From Cornus controversa (taxonomy: Eukaryota; Streptophyta; Magnoliopsida; Cornales; Cornaceae): 64,000 nt of DNA. The stretch spans positions 43,266,806 to 43,330,805 of the forward strand of contig CM048848.1 in the NCBI GenBank assembly GCA_026545225.1, in the 5' to 3' direction. Of the stretch, positions 11,548 through 21,996 are shown piece by piece. The position numbers and the translations under genes are program-made. How positions within the stretch are numbered: position 1 is the stretch's first letter; every line of letters begins with the position of its first letter. The notes under the pieces are model-generated. The model did no database searches. It saw only the letters and a list, made by a program, of their open reading frames with translations, and had not been told where the DNA came from.

Positions 11548-14083
11548 ATTTTTCTTTTTCTTTTTTTATAAGTAAACTTTCATTAGAAACACTTAAAAGA
11601 GGAATGCATCCCAAGAGAATACACAAAGCCAAAACTGGCCTTCTATAATTTTAGACTATCAAAAAATTCCCCACAAATTTACAATTCCACTTATTAATCC
11701 AAAAAAATAAAGAACTCATAATGACGAATTTGAGAGACCAAATAGGAGACTCCTCACCATAATAAGATCTCCTATTTCTCTCTCACCACAATCCTTGCCA
11801 CAAGCAAAGGGGAGTGACCCTCCAAGGATCCTTGGCTCAACTATCCACTATACACCCTTTCCAAGCCTCGATCACACCAACCGTAGGTTCTGGAAACACC
11901 CAAATCACCACACATCTCTCACCGGGCAATGAAGAAGGAGATTATTCACCAACTCTTTTGCCTTCTTGCACATGCAGCACCAATTCACCACAACCTACCA
12001 CCTTCTTCTAAGGTTGTCTAGAGTTGGGATTCTCCTAAGAGCAGCTGACCGAGCAAAAAAAGCCACCTTGAGAGGGGTTTTCAATCTCCAAACGGCCTTC
12101 CAAAGAAAGGAAGGACCCAGAGTCCCAAAAGGCTCTTCTAATAGAATGAATGCACCCCAAAAACCCATTTATGAAAATCCTTTAAGACCATCTCATCCCC
12201 CATCCACTACCTAACTGTAGAGCAAAGCTAGAAACTCTTCTACCTCCTCAAGCTCCTAATCATGGAACTATCTCCGAAATTGATCATCCCAAGTCGTCCT
12301 CTGACTATCGAGCCAATAAAAGTCGGCCACCAAGGCATGCCTATCTGTAGCAATTTGAAAGAGCCGTGGGAATCTAACAAGCTATAGTAGAGTCCCCGCA
12401 CTAGTGATTCTTCCAAAATTTGACATGTCTCCCGCTCCTCACTCTGAACCGGATGCATTTAGAAAACTCATCCCAACCCATTCGGATAAGCTTCCAAACT
12501 CCCACACCAATAGGAAGCCTTACCTATCTAGAACACCATCCTCTCTCACCTTCCCTCGCCTGACATGCAATAACTCTCCTCCACAATCTAAACCTCTCCC
12601 TCCCGAATCTCCAATGTCATTTGCCCAATAAAGCTTTGTTGAACAAATTCAGTCCCCTAATACCCAACCCTCCTGTCTGAATAGAAGAGCACACCTTCCC
12701 CCAATTCACTAAGTGGTATTTAAACTCGTCTCCCATACTACCCCACAGAAGGTTCCTCTGAATCTTCTCCGACCTCATAACCACGGCTACTAGTATCGGA
12801 AAAAGGGACATAAAGTAGGTTAGGAGGTTGGAAAGGGTACTCTTCATTAGAGTCAATTGTCCCCCTTTCGAAAGATACTGCTTCATTCATCTAGCAAGCC
12901 TTCTCTCGAAACGCTCCACAACTGGATCCCAAATAGACGCACTCCTCGACGAAGCCCCAACTGGCAGGCCAGGTAAGAGATCGGGAAGGAGGCAACCCCA
13001 CACCTAAGAATATCGACAGAGTCATAAATCTCCTAAACCAATCTAATCGGCACTGTCTCGCTTTTCCCAATATTGATTTTCAGGCCTGAGACTGCTTGGA
13101 AGCAAACTAGAACACATCTCAAATGCCTCAATTAATCCTCCACTGCATCACAAAACACAATAGTGTCATCCGCAAAGAGCAAATGGGAAATAACCAACTG
13201 GCTAGGGTGCTCTCTTCCCACCCTAAAACCTCTAATATAGCCCATCTTTTCTGCTCTCCACATCAATCTGCTGAAGGTCTCCATAATGATGATAAAGAGG
13301 AAAGGAGATAGGGGATCCCCCTGCCTAATGCCTCAAGAACTAAGAAAGAACCTTGCTAGGGAATCAGTCACCAAGATCAAGAATCAGATTGTAGAAATAC
13401 AATATTGAATCCAACTCCTCCACATGTGCTTGAAACCCATCCTCTCTAGCATGTACACTAAGAAGTCCTAATTCATATGGTCATAAGCTTTCTCAATATC
13501 CAATTTGAAAATAACCCCAAGCACCCCACTCCTAATTCTAGACTACACACATTCACTAGCAATCAACACCGAGTCCAAAATTTGATGCCCTCTAACAAAA
13601 GCATTCTAAGTGTCCAAAATCACCCCATCCATCACCCTCCTTGGGCGATTGGCCAAGACTTAAACAAAAAACTTATAAACTCCACCCATCAAGCTAATTG
13701 GTCTAAAGTCCTTGGCCTCAATAGCTCCACCCTTCTTTAGAATGAGCACAATAAAAGAAGCATTAAGGCTCTTCTCAAACTGGCCCTGTGAATGAAATAC
13801 TCTGAAAGTTTCCATCACTAACCTTTGACCACCTCCCAATTATATTGGAAGAAAGCCATCATGAAACTGTCCCTCCCCAAAGCTTTGTCCTTATCACAAC
13901 TCCTCAAAATCGCTTCCACCTTTTCCTCCCCAAAGGACCTCTCCAAGCAGTCCATGTCCTCTTTTGAAATGCCGGCAAACTCAAGCCCATCAAGCAGGGG
14001 TCTCCAAGTATCCGTCTTCGTGTACAACTACTGATAATAGGACATAATTCCCCTCTGAATATCTTCCTCCTTACTCAAGAGAC
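11548..14083 (-). mobile_element. L1-type LINE, 5'-truncated, ORF2 relic
   Basis: Minus-strand non-LTR retrotransposon. The A-rich 3' tail is at 11548-11568, preceded by a plant-L1 style 3' UTR. Reading 5' to 3' on the minus strand: an RT-proximal region with 'KALGRDSFMMAFFQ' (KAPGPDG in intact copies); '[16 protein letters not shown]'; the catalytic '[11 protein letters not shown]' (FADD at 13165-13176); '[20 protein letters not shown]' and '[18 protein letters not shown]' (about 12617-12886). The frame is broken by stops and shifts, and the endonuclease domain and ORF1 are absent. The upstream edge coincides with the repeat beginning at 14084. It is dead. Confidence 0.9.
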
Positions 14084-14422
14084 TGTTGATAGCTAGCTCA
14101 AGATCAATTTAGTAATATCAAAATTCAGAAGGATTACAAAAGGCTCACAAATTCTCTTATAAATACAAATGAGATTATATATATCAAATCTCTCAACTCT
14201 CTTCTTTGTTTCTTCTCTGCCGTATCAACCCTCTGCATCATGCCTCAATTCATAGGCAAAGCTTAGAGGAGAATTATGATAATTGTGGACAAAACAAAGT
14301 AGATCCATTAAACAAATCCAAAATTGAGCACTACCGAAAGTGGCTGAAGTTGTGGGAGAAAGTGGTTGAAGTTGTGGGAGACAAAGCCATAATGGAGCAT
14401 CAATTTGAGCCAGCTATCAACA
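14084..14422. repeat. LTR-like repeat with extended inverted ends
   Basis: Starts TGTTGATAGCTAGCTCAAG and ends with the near-exact inverse (AGCTATCAACA preceded by TTTGAGCC). TG...CA termini suggest an LTR, but an inverted match of about 18 bp is longer than usual. It adjoins the LINE on one side and copia debris on the other, without an obvious 5-bp target duplication (GAGAC versus AATCT). Confidence 0.5.
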
Positions 14423-14489
14423 AATCTCCACCTTGCCAAAAAATCTGATGAGCCGAAAAAAAACAGAATGCATTGACCAAAAGAACTGC

Positions 14490-14740
14490 CTCTTCATACG
14501 AATCTGACTTGGGAGTTGGTCCAGTTTCCAAAGGAGAAGAAAGCTATTAGATGCAAGTGGGTATGCACCAAGAAGGAAGACTCTTCAAGAAAAGACAGTG
14601 TGAGATTCAAGGCTAGATTGGTGGTAAAAGGCTACGCACAAAAGTAAGGGATCGATTACAACGAGATATTTTCTCCTGATGTGGAGCACTCTTTCATTCG
14701 TGCAACCTATGTTTTCGATAAATCAAATGATATCTTGCTA
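14490..14740 (+). mobile_element. Copia reverse-transcriptase fragment
   Basis: The plus strand encodes the N-terminal part of a Ty1/copia RT: 'WELVQFPKEKKAIRCKWVC', then 'VRFKARLVVKGYAQK', a stop where a residue is expected, then 'GIDYNEIFSPDVEHSFIR'. It is an isolated fragment with internal stops, in the opposite orientation to the copia remnant beside it. Confidence 0.85.
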
Positions 14741-14744
14741 CCAT

Positions 14745-15178
14745 GTGCACCCCGTTTCCTATCCACAATCAAAGTCTGAGTGCCATTGGCACTCCCCACC
14801 AGATGATACAAACCTCTACTCTATTCTCCTCGCATTAATACCATATAGCCCCTGGTGATCTTCATGACTCCTCCTACAATGGAGCACTTGCAACTTATGA
14901 AGTCTAACCAACTCAAGGAAATTAAATTACACCACAACTTGGGTGAATCTAAAAACCACTTATGTTGAGTAAGAGTGTCACCTTTGTAAATTGTGAGAAC
15001 ATCCCCAATACAGAGTCGAATAATGCTGGCACAAGTTGACTCTATATCCTGCCAATCATCAACTGACATTTTTTCCAACTTTCCATCCTTCCCTTTCAAC
15101 CCTCCTTTGCCATAGGGTGAAGCTACCCTTACCATCAAATCTCTCCACCTTGTATTGTGTAACAATATTATCGGCCAT
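14745..15178 (-). mobile_element. Deleted copia gag / pre-integrase relic
   Basis: Minus strand, starting at an ATG at 15178: 'MADNIVTQYKVERFDGKGS' is the usual start of a plant copia gag, followed after a frameshift by 'KGKDGKLEKMSVDDWQDIES' and 'IIRLCIGDVL'. The sequence then jumps to pol material, 'NLISLSWLDF', and a later 'LYHLVGSANGTQ', which belong upstream of the integrase. The rest of gag and the protease core are missing, so this is an internally deleted element next to its LTR. Confidence 0.8.
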
Positions 15179-15269
15179 GATTGTCACAAGTGCCCAAGAC
15201 AAACAACACCTGTATTATGAAGAAAAATCAAGACAAGACTTTTATTAAACACCTTGTGTGTACCCTAAA

Positions 15270-15282
15270 GCTCTGATACCAA
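15270..15282 (-). other. Primer-binding site (initiator tRNA-Met)
   Basis: TTGGTATCAGAGC on the minus strand, two bases from the LTR edge. It is complementary to the 3' end of plant initiator tRNA-Met, the normal primer of copia elements. Confidence 0.85.
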
Positions 15283-15284
15283 TT

Positions 15285-15877
15285 TGTTGAGAAATAAGCC
15301 TCCAATCACGTACCACCAAATATTACGATGTGATGATAAGTAAACAAGTACGAAGAAATTTGCAATAACATACCAAGAATTATACGTGGTTCGGCTAAAC
15401 AAGCTTACGCCCATGGAGAGCCCAATTTCACTATATAGATTGTAACAGTACAAGTTGACAGATTATGTCAAGAGTACGCTCAACGCTTAACCTTTAACCT
15501 TTATACACCCAATCTCACTCAAAAGGAAATCACAAATTCTAAACAAGAATTCTCTCTCTAAGTGTCCTCTAAATAACAATGAGAGTATTACCTCTACGCA
15601 AGAGTTGCCCTCTCAAAACAATGAGAGTGACCTCTCAAATACAATGAGAGTATTGCCTTTCTTCTTCTCACTCGTCTCAACCTACATAGGTAACTATTTA
15701 TAAAGCCCAAAACCCAATTCCTTGGTAGACAAGGATTACAATTCCTTAGAATCATAGACTTGCCTAACAAGTACTTTCCTTCCTTGAGACCAAGACTTGC
15801 CTTCTAAGAAATTACCTAATAAGCCATTACTCTATAATGGAAACCTAATCACAATAGGAATTTGAGCCAACCTAACA
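15285..15877 (-). repeat. Copia LTR
   Basis: About 593 bp bounded by TGTTGAG on the plus strand and CTAACA, with the primer-binding site adjacent at 15270-15282, so on the minus strand this is a 5' LTR. It holds several AATGAGAGT direct repeats (about 15570-15655). No matching second LTR is present in the window. Confidence 0.75.
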
Positions 15878-16094
15878 GTCCCAAATTTTGAATATGTTAG
15901 TGTATTTTCCATAAGACATTACATATCTCTGTCAACGTATACAAGAATTAAGGTAAGTAAAGAGAAGGAGAAAGCAAACCCATCATAGTTACCTGCTGTT
16001 CACATTGCCAAGATATTTCTTTCCTAGTTCTGACATGTCAAGATTAAAAATTCTCCTTTTCTGAAACTGTTCTTCTACTTCAATGAATTACACA

Positions 16095-19000
16095 CTAGCA
16101 TCCAATCAACTTTGTTCCTGAGTAAAGCAATAATATAATAACATAACTCACAATCTCATGTGTAATGTGGGAATTCATTCATCAAAACCATGATACTAAC
16201 ATATTATTAGAAAGACAGTCCATTCAGATTTGTATTTTAAGTATCTACGTTAGTTAGAACTTTAATTTTGTGTCCTGCTACTAGCATAAAGGTTGACACA
16301 GACGAGGAGCTAGCTATTCAACAGATAGAAAAACAATAGTTAATTGCAGGAGAGGACTTCATAGTCAATAGACCAGCAAATGTATATAAGTGTAGAAGAT
16401 AACATGACATACCTGAATTCTCCTTGGCAGTAATCATCTTACTCTCCAAATCTTGAGCAGCCTCAATCATGCCCTGGGCATTGTAGGCTTGGATCATGGT
16501 AGCAAAGGTGATGTTGTCTGCCTTGCATTTTCTTTCCTTCATTACCAAGAATAACTCCTCCATTTTTTCCACATCACCAGCTTGACCATAGGCACTGATG
16601 ATACAGTTGAAAAATGGCGTATCCAGAACTACATCAGAATTATCTGCTTGCCTCATAATTGAATCAACCTTCTTCAAAAGCCCAGCTTTACTGTAAGCGC
16701 TAACAAGAGAGCAATAAGTTATTGAATTGGGCTTCATTCCTTGATGCTTCATTTTCAAGAAGAATTCTTCCATCTTCTCAATATTTCCAGCTCTCCCAAA
16801 GGTCTCTATAACTATATTAAAAGTAACAATCGTTGGGGAGAAGAACCTTTTCCTCATAAACTCCATAACAGACCCCATTTTCTCATACATGACAGCTTTA
16901 CCATATGATTTAATCAGGATATTAAATGTTTTAACATCTGGCTTAATCCCCATTAGTTGAAATTCTTCAAACCATTTTTCCATTTTCTCTATCTGCCCAC
17001 AATTCCCATAAGCGCCAATAACTGAATTAAATGTGAAAACATCTGGAAGGCAAGTACCACTTTCAATCATGTCCATCAATGAGCTCTCCATCAGTTCAAA
17101 CAGTTCAGCCTTGCCGTATCCATCAATTATAGTATTGTATGTGACGGTGCCACATTCAATTCCCAAGTATGACATCTCAGTGAGAATATGTTCAATCAGA
17201 TCAAAGCGTTGGAGTTTAGTGCAACAGTTGATAAGGATGGAGTATGTATATACATCTGGTTTGCACTCACAGACTGCCTTCATCTCATCAACAGTATGAA
17301 ATGCCTTGTCAAAGAGGCCGCTGAGGCCATATGCACTCATAAGTGCAGTGTAAGCATCAAGGGTGGGTCGAAGCCCATCAGACATCATGATCTCAAAAAG
17401 CAAGCTTGCCTGCTTGGGCTGCCTGCATTTACCTAGCATCACCAACAGCTTCGTGTATGTTTGACATTTCGGCTCATACCAATGTTGCTTACGAAGAAGA
17501 CCGAAAATCTGTAATTAGGAAAAGCATATTTATTTCAGAATTAGTTAAGAATTAAGAAGAAATTCTGCTGTATATAGATAAAGTGAGGTACCGAAATATT
17601 GGTCCTCTTCTGACCTCTTTGGCTTAGGAGTTAGCTTGTGTGGTCAACCCTTAGGTCAGGAGTTCGGGGATTGGTAGAGAGAGAAGAGGCAAGTGAGATA
17701 CCAAAATATCAAATGTAATATTGGCTGACACATTCAAGACTGATCAATATGTGATAACAAATTTTTGCTTAGAGATTCATATAGCACATGTACATAAACT
17801 GAGTGTGGTGAATGCGAATGTTAAGATGGATGAGCGGCAAGACAAGAAATGTTAGAATTAGATATGAATACATTTGCAAAATGGTTGAAGCAGCACCAAT
17901 GGGAGATAAAATTAGAGAAAATTAGTTAAGATGATTTGGACATGTGCAATGAAGAGTACTCAATGCACCAGTGATGATCAGTGACATGGTCCACATTGGG
18001 AAAAGACTTTGTTTGTTGTTATTGTTGTTGTAGATTCCTCCAGTACAAATCAAGAAAAACTTATTACTTCCTGGCAAAATTCATTAGGCCAAGTGATTAA
18101 ATAACAATAGGAGCAACAACATTGGCAACAAATACATAACAGTACCCAATTTAATGCATTTAGTTCTAACGAGAGTTCTTCTATTCATTAGAAGGATTTG
18201 TTGATTTGAAGTTTTGAATTGAATTCCAATATTCATAATGGTTTCTCATTTTGGAGGCTCTGGGTTCCTTGCGGCGCTGCCTCATGCTTGCGCTTGCTTG
18301 ACTGTCAGTACATTACGTTACTAGAATAGGCGGTTGGCTGCACTTCATTAACTAGAGCAAAAAAAAAAAGGACTAATAGTAAAAAAGAAGAAACTCCAAT
18401 CTTTCTTCTCCGTTTACTTTGGTTTAGAGAGTAAGCATATAGAAAAATTCAGAATAGCCTCTAATTCAATTGCAAAAGAAATAAATTCATTTAATATTTT
18501 TCTTTTGTTCAATTATAAGATAAAATTTTCTGGATTACACTATTGACATAATTCCACACACCCAGGAGCAGAAACACAAAACACATAGCTAAATGACTTC
18601 CATATACACATAACATTTACCTATTTAATTGTCACATTAAACGAGAACACACAAAACATAATTTAAACATTTGCAAGAAGAAAGAGTATCCAACCAATCC
18701 AATAATCACAAGAAACATCCATCTCACTGATTTCATCCTACAAGAAAAGGAATCAACAAAAATATTGGAAACTACAACGTATTTCACAGAACCATAAACC
18801 AAAACAAAGAAAAAAAAATCATATATATAAAGAACCAAAGCAAAAACAGAGTAAAAACAAGAAACCCACCAACCTTGAGCGCTGATTCCCATCGATTCTG
18901 TCGTATTGCATCGTCCAAAGCCTCCAAAACCGCTTTAGGCCACAGATTATTGAATTTCGTAGAGTTTGCTTTTCTCTCAATGGCTTTAATGGCTGCCTCC

Positions 19001-19209
19001 GTTCTCAGAATGCGTGAGAGGTCTTTTTTGGTTTCCCTCTGAAGCCCTTGAGAAGAATTATCAGAGCTTTTCTTGGCTGCTTCGACTAACAATGATGGTG
19101 GTTTTGATGGGTTTGCTGGTTTGGTGAGGACTTTTACCGAACGAGTGGTGGATGTTAAGAAAGAGGACGACCAGCTAATTTTAGCTGCATCAAGAAGGTG
19201 AAGGTCCAT
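16095..19209 (-). CDS. P-class pentatricopeptide repeat protein (At3g53170-like)
   Basis: Predicted coding exons on the minus strand are 19209-18874, 17508-16413 and 16117-16095, giving 484 residues. Exon 1 ends CTCAAG before GTTGGT; exon 2 follows TTACAG and ends TTCAG before GTATGT; exon 3 follows TACTCAG. Phases agree at both joins (0 and 1). The start ATG has an in-frame TGA just upstream (19233-19231). Residues 1-60 are Ser/Thr/Lys-rich and could be an organelle transit peptide. A conserved 'NRWESALK' precedes about ten 35-residue PPR motifs (about 128-470), with words such as 'VTYNTIIDGYGKA' and 'PFFNCIISAYGQAGD'. There is no E, DYW or SMR domain. P-class proteins bind organellar RNA; the RNA target cannot be read from this sequence. 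Similarity to Arabidopsis At3g53170 is from memory. The last exon adds only 'GTKLIGC' and a stop. Confidence 0.95.
16118..16412 (-). other. PPR gene intron 2
   Basis: A 295-bp GT-AG intron with donor GTATGT and acceptor TTTACTCAG. If it is not removed, translation runs on for about 30 residues to a stop near 16318, giving a slightly longer, different C-terminus. Confidence 0.85.
17509..18873 (-). other. PPR gene intron 1
   Basis: A 1365-bp GT-AG intron (donor GTTGGT, acceptor CCTAATTACAG) between the transit/linker exon and the repeat exon. It contains an RTE-LINE 3' end in antisense orientation to the gene. A possible Pol III-like block lies near 17620-17680 but is too weak to call. Confidence 0.9.
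17815..18032 (+). mobile_element. RTE LINE 3' end with (TTG)n tail
   Basis: The plus strand, with frameshifts, reads 'RNVRIRYEYICKMVEAAP', 'GDKIRENWLRWFGHVQ' and 'NAPVMISDM', the C-terminal signature of plant RTE LINEs. It is followed by GGGAAAAGACTTTGTTTG and a TTGTTGTTATTGTTGTTGTA tail. It is 5'-truncated to about 220 bp and sits inside intron 1 of the PPR gene on the opposite strand. Confidence 0.8.
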
Positions 19210-19600
19210 TGTTATGGGGTGAAATGGGATTCAGAAAGCTTGTTGGAGTACAGAAGTGAATGTAGACCGGCGCAGGATAGCATAATTAGGTGACTGGAGC
19301 TCCATTGGCACAGGTAGTGGAACGAACTTGCGATTCTGAAGTTCTGTTTCTATCGTTGGCAAGTGGATCAGAAAACGAGTCAATATCTAAACCCAATCGG
19401 ATAAGTCATGGGTTTGGAACAAAATTCGGATTTGACCCGAATTGAGTTAAATCCGACAACTCGAATTCAATTGAAATTGGACAAACTGAAACTGACCTTA
19501 TATTATAGGGAAAAATAGAATGACCTCCTTCAGGTTTCTTCAGGTTTGCACGAAGAAATATTTTTTATAAACAAGGTTGTGATAACTTCTCTTCAAACAT
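19210..19600. other. Upstream region of the PPR gene
   Basis: This should hold the promoter and 5' UTR. No TATA box at a canonical distance is evident, as is common for plant housekeeping and PPR genes. Around 19375-19500 there is repeated CCGAATT/AATCCGAC text resembling the end of a hAT-type repeat. Confidence 0.4.
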
Positions 19601-19603
19601 ATA

Positions 19604-19997
19604 TGCTCCGTTTGGTATAAACGAAGAAAATTGGATGGAAAGGAGAGAAAGAGAGATAAATGAGACATCTCTAGAGGATAAATTGTGTTCTTTCCTCTTT
19701 TTATTTAGTTGGATGAAATAGAAGAGAAGTAGATAATACCTTATTTTGTTTGTTAGAAGAGAAGGAAGAAAAAATAAGAAAAGTTTTGTAATTTAAAACA
19801 TTTATAATAGTCTTGATTTTCTTCCTTCATGTCTTCGTCCAAATTTGGAGAGATGAAAATTTGTGAAAGATGAAAGATGGCTCATCCATCCCATTTTCTC
19901 TTCTCTTCTTGCATCCTCTCTACCAAACGAAAGAAATTTGCTCATTTCCTCATATCTTCTCTCTACCCATATTCCTTCCCTCCTACTAAACGAAGCA
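19604..19997. mobile_element. Tourist-like MITE
   Basis: Inverted ends TGCTCCGTTTGGTA and TACTAAACGAAGCA, with purine-rich text on the left (GAGAGAAAGAGAGA) and its complement on the right. Flanks are ATA and TTA, a near-match to the 3-bp TWA duplication of PIF/Harbinger elements. The relative at 51913-52290 has a perfect TAA duplication. Confidence 0.75.
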
Positions 19998-20401
19998 TTA
20001 GAGGACGTCAATTTTTAGAGTGATTTTACAATTTTACTACAAATATTTTAACAAAAAAAAATCTAATTTATAAAGTGACATATTTGTCCAATAGAATATT
20101 TCCTTCTCTCGCTCCCTCCTCCTCGCCTCCTACCACCACCATTGCCAACCACACAAGTTCCTACAATAAAGATTTATACATATAGGAAAAGAGATGACCA
20201 ATCCTACAATCAAGCAAGAGAACCATAGAACTCCCCAAACCCAGAACTAAAAAAAAATGAAGAACATCATCAACGATCCCAATTCACTCCATTTCTCACT
20301 CAATGTTCCAACATCGACGTCAAGTTTCTCTTTTTACCTTTTCTTTTAATTCTCTTTCAATTTTTAATTCTGAGATTTCTATTGACTTTATTCGAATATA
20401 T
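19998..20401. other. Intergenic DNA, no gene seen
   Basis: A pyrimidine-rich block (CTCCTCCTCGCCTCC near 20123) and AT-rich text; no supported feature. Confidence 0.4.
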
Positions 20402-21694
20402 ATTGTGGCCCAAGTATTGACCCAAGAGGGTGTGAATTAGTTCTAATGGTAAACTATAGAATCTTTTTCAAATTCTATCTATTTAAGCAAGAGATAAATA
20501 TAGCAATATGAGTAGCAATGCTCAAGCAATAAAATAAAGAGTTTAAGTGATAAAGAAATTCAAAATCCACAATATAACAAGGTTCGGCACTTCCGCTTGT
20601 GTCCTCGCCTCAAGAAGCCATCTTGAGAATTCACCCAAATTCACTTTTCTTGCCGATGAAGAACAAACCTTTACAACCACTCTCTCTTGCGGGTGGAGAG
20701 TCAACTTATACCTAAAGCTCCCTTGTCAAATGCAATTTCCTTCACTCGATCTTTTTCAAAGGTATACCAACTCTTAATCACTTAGTAAATGAGATTTGAA
20801 GTTGTGTACAACAATTGATATTTCTCAAAGATAGATGTAGATGCAAAATGTAAGCTCACAATCCTAGAGTTAAGATTGAATATTCAAGCTGAAAACTCAA
20901 GTCTAGGATAAATGTGTATGAATATCAATGAATAATGTTTATTAAATGTTCCAATAGTGTCTCATACACATAAATGCTGATACAAGGCTATATTTATAGT
21001 CTATTTAAAAAATATAACTGATAGGAACATTAAATGCGCGAATGATAGTTGAACTAACAATTAGATTTTTTTTTAATTTGATGAAAGCAGTCGACTCAAA
21101 CATAAAACAGTCGACTGGTTCTGGCTAAAACAGTCGACTAGTTCTGGCTAGAATAATCTATTAATCCATATATATAAGTTGACTAGTTTGATTATCCTTA
21201 GACTGATTAAACTCTTTAGACAGACTCAAACGACTGGTCTTTAAAGATCATTGACTAACTTCAATAAAGGTCGTAGTAAGTCGACTAGTATCTCTTTGTG
21301 AGTCGATAGAATCACCAAGTTTCAGCTAGGTGAAGTCTCAAATTATTGCAAGTCGACTAATATATCTCATTAAGTCGACTAAATGATTCTAGAAGGTTTG
21401 AAACCCTTTTCAATAAATGAGTAGTCGACTAATGGAGTGCATGAGTTAAGTGATTTAGCCCATTCAAAAAATGATATGAATTTCTAAGTTCGATTTTGGG
21501 CATTACTTAATTCAATATCAATTAGGAATTTATAAGAGAAATCAATTAAGTTAAAGTCCTACTTCTAAGAGTCTAGGGACCAACCAAATATGATATGAAT
21601 GTTATGAATTGGGTCCTAGAGACTAAGTCTTACATTTGAGCTTCAAACTGAGTTACTCAAAAATAACTTTACAATGAGTTTTAGCTCTTACCAT
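20402..21694 (-). repeat. LTR-like repeat rich in AGTCGACT palindromes (part 1)
   Basis: Begins, inverted, with the 'attcacaccctcttgggtc' phrase common at plant copia LTR ends. From about 21088 to 21430 it has seven GTCGAC hexamers, mostly within AGTCGACT, plus diverged copies. The repeat continues on the far side of the copia element, at 26165, so the copia element inserted into it. No coding sequence is recognisable. Family assignment is uncertain. Confidence 0.5.
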
Positions 21695-21699
21695 AGACT

Positions 21700-21996
21700 T
21701 GTTAGATAAAAGAACAACAAAGATAAAACAGAGGCTCTCAAAGGATAAAAGCAAGTCTAAATACTTGCAAGTTATATTGCAATATATAACTACTAAAGCA
21801 AACACACCTATTTATATGCTTACAATCAAAAAAACAAATTAACCGAATTTAACTCAACCACAACAGCCACTAACGTTGTTTTAGCAACAACAATAATGGC
21901 TCCTTATTTAACTAACTAAACCAATCGAATGTGGACACTACTAACACCACTAACAAACCAATAAAACTAAGTCAGACTTTGAATCATTCTTCAACA
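21700..21996 (-). repeat. Copia 3' LTR
   Basis: 297 bp, bounded by TGTTAGATAA and TTCTTCAACA. It lies at the 3' end of the minus-strand element, next to the purine tract AATCAAAGGTAG. It contains about 20 bp (ACACTACTAACACCACTAAC) absent from the other LTR. Confidence 0.9.

Noticed and set aside
12404-14448. Plus-strand open frames across the LINE
   Set aside because: They are shadows of the minus-strand LINE ORF2, which carries the RT motifs.
16318-16412. Extended PPR C-terminus read through the donor site
   Set aside because: The CAG/GTATGT donor is very strong, and the spliced alternative gives a correct phase and a short terminus; the read-through residues do not look like a PPR motif.
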